Positions 22,623 to 27,375 of a DNA stretch of 27,375 nucleotides are shown here, piece after piece. The stretch lies in assembly GCA_964619405.1 (NCBI GenBank), contig CAZUCF010000012.1:1-27375 (forward strand), in the 5' to 3' direction. The translations under genes were made by a program, and so were the position numbers. The notes under the pieces are model-generated. The model was not told the origin of the DNA, searched no databases, and saw nothing but the letters and a program-made list of their open reading frames with translations. The stretch's first letter is position 1; each line of letters begins with the position of its first letter. Source of the DNA: JABIDZ01 sp964619405 (GTDB lineage Archaea; Iainarchaeota; Iainarchaeia; Iainarchaeales; JAAZKV01).

Positions 22623-24173
22623 ATGGTTGTTAAAAAAAAGATTAAAAATTTAAAAAAAAGTTCTCAAAAAAAAGTTGTTAAAAATAATTTGAAAAATAAG
22701 ATTGTTGGCAATTCAGAGTTAAAAAAACTTGTTAATAGTTTGAATGCTAAACAAAAAAATTATGTGGATCTTGAATTAAAAAACCCGAAAAATGGTTCTT
22801 TCATGTTATCAATTTTTCATTTGAAACCAGGAAAAGGTTTGAACATTTTGCAAGCAGCAGCAGAGATTGCTGCAGAATCATCAACTGGAACAAATTTTCC
22901 TGTTGTTACTGAAACAACTTTTTCAAGAGAATTAAATGCTCTTGTATACAAAATTGATTTGAAAAAAAAGCTTGTTTGGATTGCTTACCCTTGGAGAATC
23001 TTTGATAGTAATGGTAACATCCAAAACATTTTCACTTTTATTGCTGGGAACACTCTTGGGATGAAAGAGGTTTCAGCATTAAAATTATTAGATGTTTGGT
23101 TTCCTCGTTCAATGTTAGAAAGGTATGATGGCCCAAGTTATACTCTTGAGGACATGAGAAAATATTTGAATGTTTATAACAGGCCGATTCTTGGTACTAT
23201 TATTAAACCAAAAATTGGTTTAACTGCTTCAGAGTATGCTGAGGTGTGTTATGATTTTTGGTCTGGTGGTGGTGATTTTGTTAAGAATGATGAGCCCCAA
23301 GCGAATCAAGATTTTTGTAATTACGAGTTAATGGTTAAGAATGTTAAGCAAGCAATGGATAAAGCTGTTAAAGAAACTGGTAAAAAAAAGGTTCACTCAT
23401 TCAATGTTTCGTCACCAGATTTTGAGACAATGATTAAGAGATGTGAAATAATAAGGAACGCTGGTTTTGAGAATGGTAGCTATGCTTTTTTGATTGATGG
23501 TATTACCGCTGGTTGGATGGCTGTTCAAACATTGCGAAGACATTATCCTGATGTATTCATTCACTTTCATAGAGCAGGGCACGGTGGTTTTACTAGACCA
23601 GAAAACCCTTTTGGTTTCTCAGTATTAGTTTTGTCAAAGTTTGCTAGACTTGCTGGCGCTAGTGGGATACACACTGGTACTGCTGGTGTAGGAAAAATGC
23701 GGGGTTCTCCAAAAGAAGATATTACTTCTGCAAAAAATATTTTAATGTTAATTTCCAAGGGGCATGCTTTTGAACAATCTTGGGCAAAAATTTCTGTTGG
23801 TGACTCAGATATAACTGCCTTATTGAAAGAGGATTCTTCTCACCACCTTGTTTTAGAAGATGATTCTTGGCGTGGAATGAAAAAATGTTGTCCGATTATT
23901 TCTGGTGGTTTAAACCCTACTTTGTTAAAAAAATTTATTGATGTTATGGGTTCACTTGATTTTATTACTACTATGGGTGCTGGTTGTCATGCTCACCCAA
24001 GGGGCACAAAAGCTGGTGCGACAGCATTAATACAATCATTTGACGCTTACACAAAAAAAATTGATATTCACGAGTATTCTAAAACACACAAAGAATTAGC
24101 TGAGGCCATAGATTTTTTTGAAAAGAAAAAAACGAAAGAAATTATTCTTGCTGAACGCGTTGAAAGAAATTAA
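22623..24173 (+). CDS. rbcL: RuBisCO large subunit, form II/III-like
   Basis: A 516-residue protein that would carboxylate ribulose-1,5-bisphosphate to 3-phosphoglycerate. The active site appears complete: AAESSTGTN (Glu85), AGNT (Asn143), TIIKPK (Lys195), GGDFVKNDE (carbamate Lys221, Asp223, Glu224), HRAGHG (His316, Arg317), IHTGT (His350), loop-6 GKMRG (Lys358) and SGG (427-429). TGTN, KNDEPQANQ and HRAGHG with GASGIHTGT resemble form II and II/III enzymes more than classical form III, whose site reads VKDDEN. The first ~46 residues are an unusual Lys/Asn-rich extension absent from known forms. In archaea such enzymes work in AMP/nucleoside degradation. The AMP phosphorylase and ribose-1,5-bisphosphate isomerase genes are not in this window. 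Confidence 0.94.
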   Translation: MVVKKKIKNLKKSSQKKVVKNNLKNKIVGNSELKKLVNSLNAKQKNYVDLELKNPKNGSFMLSIFHLKPGKGLNILQAAAEIAAESSTGTNFPVVTETTFSRELNALVYKIDLKKKLVWIAYPWRIFDSNGNIQNIFTFIAGNTLGMKEVSALKLLDVWFPRSMLERYDGPSYTLEDMRKYLNVYNRPILGTIIKPKIGLTASEYAEVCYDFWSGGGDFVKNDEPQANQDFCNYELMVKNVKQAMDKAVKETGKKKVHSFNVSSPDFETMIKRCEIIRNAGFENGSYAFLIDGITAGWMAVQTLRRHYPDVFIHFHRAGHGGFTRPENPFGFSVLVLSKFARLAGASGIHTGTAGVGKMRGSPKEDITSAKNILMLISKGHAFEQSWAKISVGDSDITALLKEDSSHHLVLEDDSWRGMKKCCPIISGGLNPTLLKKFIDVMGSLDFITTMGAGCHAHPRGTKAGATALIQSFDAYTKKIDIHEYSKTHKELAEAIDFFEKKKTKEIILAERVERN

Positions 24174-24189
24174 TAAATAATTTAGTTTT

Positions 24190-24300
24190 ATGAATAAATT
24201 TAAGCAGAGTTTAGGTTTCCAATTTTATTTAGCGAGTGAGAAATCTTTGGCAAAATTGTGGAATACTAAAAAAGAAAATGTTGCTTGGCAATTTTTGTAA
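24190..24300 (+). CDS. 36-residue micro-ORF, antitoxin-tail-like
   Basis: ATG 24190 to TAA 24298-24300, starting 16 bp after the RuBisCO stop. The peptide contains YLASEKSLAKLWNTKKENVAW and ends QFL. The pattern S-x-LA-K-x-W-x-x-x-x-[ED]-x-x-A-W-x-x-L is, from memory, common in very short antitoxin-like proteins and antitoxin C-termini in bacteria and archaea. No toxin gene follows, so if real it is an orphan or a RuBisCO-linked small protein. Detection rests on composition and that pattern only. Confidence 0.5.
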   Translation: MNKFKQSLGFQFYLASEKSLAKLWNTKKENVAWQFL

Positions 24301-24304
24301 ATTT

Positions 24305-25054
24305 TTATTCAATGAATTTGTAAAAGCCTTTCTTTTTTTCTAGTACTTCTCCTTCTTCTTTTAATAATTCTATTATTATTTTTGTTAATTCTATTGAAAT
24401 ATTTTCGTTTTCAGCAATTTCTTCTAAACTAATTTCTTTCCTATTTCTTATTAGTAACAAAATTTTTTCTAAATACTTGTTAACAAGTTTTGTTTCAACT
24501 AAATAATAAATTCCTTCAAAAGTTTTTATTCCCTTTAACTCGTTTTTTTCTATTTGTTCTTTGTATTCTATTGACAACATTTTTGCTCTCTCAGTATTAG
24601 TTGTAGCAATAAAACCATCTGTTTCCAAATCATAATCAGGCAAAGCTTTTTTTTCACTTTTGAATTCCTCACTCTCTTTTTTTTCTCTTACTTCTTCTCT
24701 AATCCTATAAATTCCTTTTTTGTAAGAATCATTTAATTTGAAAACAAATACTCTCTTGTTTGTTATTAATTCTAACAAAGCTCTTTTTTGTTTTTCATTA
24801 AGTTTTTCTTCAAATTTTCCTTCAACTAATTCACTCAACTTACTTTTTTTTATTAAACCTATCACTTCTTCGTGTTCTTCAACAAGTGGTACATTCACAC
24901 AAACTTGTGCTCCTTCTTTCTCAACAGCAATTTTTTTATCAATCAACAAAAAAATTCCTTTTTGGTTTGGAACCAACTCCATTTCCTTTGAACCTTTTAA
25001 TAATTCTACTTCTTCTTTTTCAAGAATTATTTTGTTTTCTTCTAATCTAGCCAT
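24305..25054 (-). CDS. Hypothetical protein with C-terminal winged-helix-like region
   Basis: A 249-residue acidic/basic mixed protein, cytoplasmic. The C-terminal ~60 residues (KILLLIRNRKEISLEEIAENENIS, then ELTKIIIELLKEEGEVLEKKKGFYKFI) fit a winged helix-turn-helix with a beta-wing ending. The middle holds a Lys/Glu-rich helical linker (REKKESEEFKSEKKALPDYD). The N-terminal ~60 residues are beta-rich (ELVPNQKGIFLLIDKKIAV). It may be a DNA-binding regulator specific to this lineage, but I recognise no family. It is convergent with the RuBisCO unit and divergent from the zinc-finger/AbrB gene. Confidence 0.75.
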   Translation of the reverse strand: MARLEENKIILEKEEVELLKGSKEMELVPNQKGIFLLIDKKIAVEKEGAQVCVNVPLVEEHEEVIGLIKKSKLSELVEGKFEEKLNEKQKRALLELITNKRVFVFKLNDSYKKGIYRIREEVREKKESEEFKSEKKALPDYDLETDGFIATTNTERAKMLSIEYKEQIEKNELKGIKTFEGIYYLVETKLVNKYLEKILLLIRNRKEISLEEIAENENISIELTKIIIELLKEEGEVLEKKKGFYKFIE

Positions 25055-25140
25055 GATAGAATTAATAACAAAGAGTATTTAAATCACTTTTTGGGTTTCG
25101 TTGATTGTTGATAAATTTTTATAATAAATACTATAAATAA

Positions 25141-25177
25141 TAACAAAAATTTTTTAACAATTGCAGAATTTTTGTTA
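25141..25177. repeat. 11-bp inverted repeat in divergent intergenic region
   Basis: TAACAAAAATT (25141-25151) and AATTTTTGTTA (25167-25177) are perfect complements with a 15-base spacer. The repeat lies between the winged-helix-like gene and the zinc-finger/AbrB gene and could be an operator or a transcript hairpin. Confidence 0.55.
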
Positions 25178-25226
25178 AAGCTTTTAAACAAAAAAAAATT
25201 TCTAATATTAGTGTTTGTATGTTAAT

Positions 25227-25260
25227 ACCACATTATTAAAAAATATTATTAAATAGTGGT
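25227..25260 (+). promoter_or_regulatory. Promoter with flanking inverted repeat of the zinc-finger/AbrB gene
   Basis: ACCAC (25227-25231) and GTGGT (25256-25260) flank an AT-rich core with TATTATTAAATA as probable TATA box, ~25-30 bp before ATG 25279. The symmetry around the TATA suits binding by a dimeric AbrB-fold autoregulator. This is inference from position and symmetry. Confidence 0.45.
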
Positions 25261-25278
25261 TGTTTTTATTTTGTTTAA

Positions 25279-25613
25279 ATGAAAGATGATGAGTGTGCGG
25301 TTTGTGGTTCCAAATCAGATTTAAAATATGAGGATTTAAAACTCCTTGATGGGAAAATTATTATTAAGAATTCTCTTTATTACAAATGCAAAAAACATGG
25401 TGAAGAATTTGCTACTTCAGAACAAATGCAAGAGTTAAGCGAACAAATAAATTTTCAAAGAAAAAAATTTTTTTTGAGCGCCCAGTAATTAATGCTGGTC
25501 GGAGCCTAGCAATAACAATTCCTTCTGAAATAGAGCAAAATTGTTCTCTAAAAAAAGGTGGTAAGGTAGAAATAATGCCTGAAAACAAAAACACATTGGT
25601 ATTAAAATTATGA
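25279..25613 (+). CDS. Zinc-finger/SpoVT-AbrB protein split by a -1 frameshift
   Basis: The zero frame (25279-25488, 69 residues) is a YgiT/MqsA-type zinc finger: Cys6-x2-Cys9, Cys37-x2-His40 and EEFATSEQMQELSEQI. It then runs into eight T followed by G. At T TTT TTG (25470-25476) a -1 slip joins GAG CGC and 43 more residues, including RPVINAGRSLAITIP and KKGGKVEIMPE, a SpoVT/AbrB DNA-binding domain, to TGA 25611-25613. The AbrB part has no start codon of its own, so the two parts are one gene of about 111 codons. Such proteins are antitoxin-like transcription factors. The cause may be recoding, a lost T, or a sequencing error. Confidence 0.8.
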
Positions 25614-25616
25614 TTA

Positions 25617-26819
25617 TTAAAAATATTTCCAAGTAGTGTAATAAGGTATTTGTTTTATTTCGTCGTCTTTTTTATATTTTTTTGTTATTAAATATTTTTT
25701 TTCTAATTTTAATTTTTTTGCTTTTTCTGTGAAAAAATTTTTCATGTCATTTTTGTCAATAATATTTCTATATTTCACTTCTATTCCTTTTTTTTCTTTT
25801 ATGAAATCTATTTCTTCATTTCTATCTCTCCAAAAAAACTCTGCGTCTAATTGAAAAGCAGTATCAGTTTCTATGGCTTTACTCATATTTATTTCATTAG
25901 AGTATTTCATTAGGTTAGTGCAAAATGGATAAAATTTTTTAGATTTTTTTTCTGTTTTTCTAACATTTAAAGAATAATTATATATTTTTCTTATTAAACT
26001 ACTATTTACTAAGAATTCAATGCTTTCTGATACTTTTTGTCGGTTCGTTCCAAAATCTTTTGCGAGATCATTATATTCTATTATTTGTCCAGGATCTTTT
26101 ATTATCACATTAACTATTTTATGAATTAATTCTTTGTCTGGATTATTAATGTATTTCTCACTATCTTCAAAAACAATTTTTCGTATTATTGATGAAATAT
26201 ATTCTTTTGAGTTTATTTCGTTGTCAAAAATCAGATCAGGATATTGTTTGAATAAATATTTATCATATTCTTTTTTTAGGATATCTTCAATTTTTGTTTT
26301 TAACAATTCTTCTTTTTTATTAAATTCTAAAAATTCTTCAAATGATAATTGTTTAACAAAACATTCTATCATTCTTCCTGCTAAACTCTCTTTTTTACTT
26401 GTTTTTAAAGTTGAGCCACTTATAACAATTTTTGAATTAGGATAATTGTCATAAATTATTTTTATTTGACTTTGCCAATCATTTATTTTTTGTATTTCGT
26501 CAAAAAACAAATAAAATTTTTTTTCTCTTAGAGAAGTGTTTCTGATTTTTTCAAAATCTTCCAAAATTTTTAGTATGTCTTGTTCGTATTTATCAAATGA
26601 ATAATATAGTATATTTGATGGTTCTACACCAATCTCTACTAAATAATCTATTAATTGTTTTATTATTGTTGATTTCCCAACTCGTCTTGGGCCCTCAATA
26701 GATATTATTAGTTTATTCTTCATTTCGTCTAATATTTTATAAAATGCTTTTCTTTTTATTTTAAAATCAAATTTTCGCATTTCCCATTGGGGATTTTGAA
26801 TAGTGAGTAATTCATCCAT
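25617..26819 (-). CDS. AAA_14/DUF4143 P-loop ATPase
   Basis: A 400-residue ATPase from the ATG at 26817-26819. The 24 hydrophobic codons upstream are rejected because a TATA-like TTTTTAATC sits ~25-30 bp before this ATG. Walker A is EGPRRVGKST and Walker B FYLFFDEIQKI. A sensor-like SGST, SLAGR and the SFEEFLEF segment are typical of AAA_14. A winged-helix region follows (YNDLAKDFGTNRQKVSESIEFL), then a DUF4143 domain whose DAEFFWRDRNEEIDFI and GIEVKYR match a PD-(D/E)xK-like nuclease fold. The family is widespread and expands in archaea, but its function is unclear. It converges on the zinc-finger/AbrB gene with only 3 bp between stops. Confidence 0.9.
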   Translation of the reverse strand: MDELLTIQNPQWEMRKFDFKIKRKAFYKILDEMKNKLIISIEGPRRVGKSTIIKQLIDYLVEIGVEPSNILYYSFDKYEQDILKILEDFEKIRNTSLREKKFYLFFDEIQKINDWQSQIKIIYDNYPNSKIVISGSTLKTSKKESLAGRMIECFVKQLSFEEFLEFNKKEELLKTKIEDILKKEYDKYLFKQYPDLIFDNEINSKEYISSIIRKIVFEDSEKYINNPDKELIHKIVNVIIKDPGQIIEYNDLAKDFGTNRQKVSESIEFLVNSSLIRKIYNYSLNVRKTEKKSKKFYPFCTNLMKYSNEINMSKAIETDTAFQLDAEFFWRDRNEEIDFIKEKKGIEVKYRNIIDKNDMKNFFTEKAKKLKLEKKYLITKKYKKDDEIKQIPYYTTWKYF

Positions 26820-26900
26820 ACAAATAATAATAACACAAATGATTAAAAACCTTATCATGTTTGTCACAAATATGATTAATAATATAATCAATTTTGTTTG

Positions 26901-27239
26901 TTATTCAAAAAGTTTTATTCCTGTTTCTCTTGCTGTTCTAAGTGCTACTTCTTGTATTTTTCGTATTTTTTCTATTCTATGATTAATTAAGTTTATTTGC
27001 TTATTGTAACTTGCAATAGCTTTTTTATCACCTTTTTTTTCAGCAACCCTTATTCCTATGATTGCTTTTCTTTTAGAATCAGTTAGCCTTCCATAAGAAT
27101 TACCAACACTGGTTATAGTGACTCTTAATTCTCTTTTCATTGCCCTCAAATTCTTGTTTTTTGCTTTTAATGCTAAACCCAAACTTTTTTCTCCAGCAAC
27201 TCTCTTTGAGCCTTTAACAGAACCTTTTTTTTGAACCAT
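26901..27239 (-). CDS. Small basic protein, hypothetical
   Basis: A 112-residue protein with a Lys/Gly/Ser-rich N-terminus (VQKKGSVKGSKRVAGEKS) followed by helical basic segments (KAKNKNLRAMKREL, INHRIEKIRKIQEVALRTARE). There are no membrane segments. It may bind nucleic acid. It lies 81 bp upstream of the ATPase gene on the same strand, though that gene seems to have its own promoter. I recognise no family. Confidence 0.65.
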   Translation of the reverse strand: MVQKKGSVKGSKRVAGEKSLGLALKAKNKNLRAMKRELRVTITSVGNSYGRLTDSKRKAIIGIRVAEKKGDKKAIASYNKQINLINHRIEKIRKIQEVALRTARETGIKLFE

Positions 27240-27330
27240 GCAAATAACATTGCATCAAAATTATTAAACATTTCGTGTTTCACCATAGTTTTTTGTTAAC
27301 CTTGTTTTTGTGTTTGCGTGCGGCTCTGTA

Positions 27331-27347
27331 GAAATCCTTTATAAATA
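27331..27347 (+). promoter_or_regulatory. Strong archaeal promoter (BRE + TATA) facing right
   Basis: GAAATCC (27331-27337) directly precedes TTTATAAATA (27338-27347), close to the archaeal BRE/TATA consensus. Transcription would start near 27365-27372 and run out of the window. Its strength suggests a stable RNA or a highly expressed gene beyond the edge. Confidence 0.6.
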
Positions 27348-27353
27348 GAGATA

Positions 27354-27375
27354 AATAGAAGGTTGCCCTTCTATT
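27354..27375. repeat. Perfect 9-bp inverted repeat at the window end
   Basis: AATAGAAGG (27354-27362) and CCTTCTATT (27367-27375) surround TTGC. It covers the predicted start site of the rightward promoter, so it may be an operator or the 5' stem of the transcript. Being cut by the window edge, it may extend further. Confidence 0.6.

Noticed and set aside
24738..25082. Open frame of 114 codons on the plus strand opposite the winged-helix-like gene
   Set aside because: Phe/Ser-rich shadow of a Lys/Glu-rich gene. It also lacks a promoter or ribosome binding site.
26820..26891. Hydrophobic N-terminal extension (signal or membrane helix) of the AAA_14 ATPase
   Set aside because: Those 24 codons overlap the likely promoter of the gene. 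The ATG at 26819 fits the family's normal N-terminus.

Overview
The window is strongly AT-rich chromosomal DNA from an archaeon, most likely a small-genome DPANN lineage (Woesearchaeota/Pacearchaeota-like). The lineage call is inference. It rests on an archaeal-type valyl-tRNA synthetase, an interrupted tRNA-Trp, TATA-type promoters with very short or absent leaders, Shine-Dalgarno sequences of the GGAG/GGTGA type, an OB-DHH RecJ-like nuclease, a HemK2/Mtq2-type methyltransferase, a form II/III-like RuBisCO and PPDK. I see no rRNA, CRISPR array or replication origin.

Layout. 1-180: tail of an IS200/IS605 tnpB with its right-end hairpin, then a 4 x 21-bp tandem repeat. 187-851 (minus strand): a small membrane protein, a copy of a tRNA-Leu 3' half, an unexplained ~157-bp element and an intact tRNA-Leu(UAG). 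1161-3829: pyruvate phosphate dikinase and a terminator. 3844-5365: an RHH/RelE toxin-antitoxin pair and a HAD phosphatase gene with one in-frame stop, bracketed by ~62-bp direct repeats. 5360-12965: GIY-YIG protein, membrane protein, J-domain protein, RecJ-like nuclease, exonuclease III, membrane-anchored coiled-coil protein, TatD nuclease, PLD-type nuclease, Mtq2-like methyltransferase and an unknown protein. 13041-14219: a degenerate DRG-like GTPase with TGS domain and a 4 x 23-bp tandem repeat. 14247-19320 (minus strand): valS followed by two exported, C-terminally anchored proteins and a small helical protein. 19583-21624: a two-gene serine-biosynthesis operon. 21758-21940: interrupted tRNA-Trp. 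22025-24300: a frameshifted basic protein, RuBisCO and a micro-ORF. 24305-27239: a winged-helix-like protein, a frameshifted zinc-finger/AbrB protein, an AAA_14/DUF4143 ATPase and a small basic protein. A strong promoter and inverted repeat close the window.

How genes fit together. RuBisCO yields 3-phosphoglycerate, SerA and the class V aminotransferase consume it, and PPDK interconverts PEP and pyruvate. The interrupted HAD phosphatase could be a phosphoglycolate phosphatase. RecJ-like, exonuclease III, TatD, PLD-type and GIY-YIG proteins form a loose DNA-processing group but not one operon.

Most interesting: (1) the tRNA-Trp intron and the element after tRNA-Leu share sequence blocks in the same order, suggesting an undescribed structured RNA tied to tRNA genes; (2) two genes continue in the -1 frame exactly at slippery heptamers (T TTA AAA and T TTT TTG), and a third carries an in-frame TAA, which is either recoding, decay or homopolymer error; (3) a perfect palindrome supplies mirror-image TATA boxes to tatD and the PLD gene; (4) a toxin-antitoxin module lies between direct repeats.
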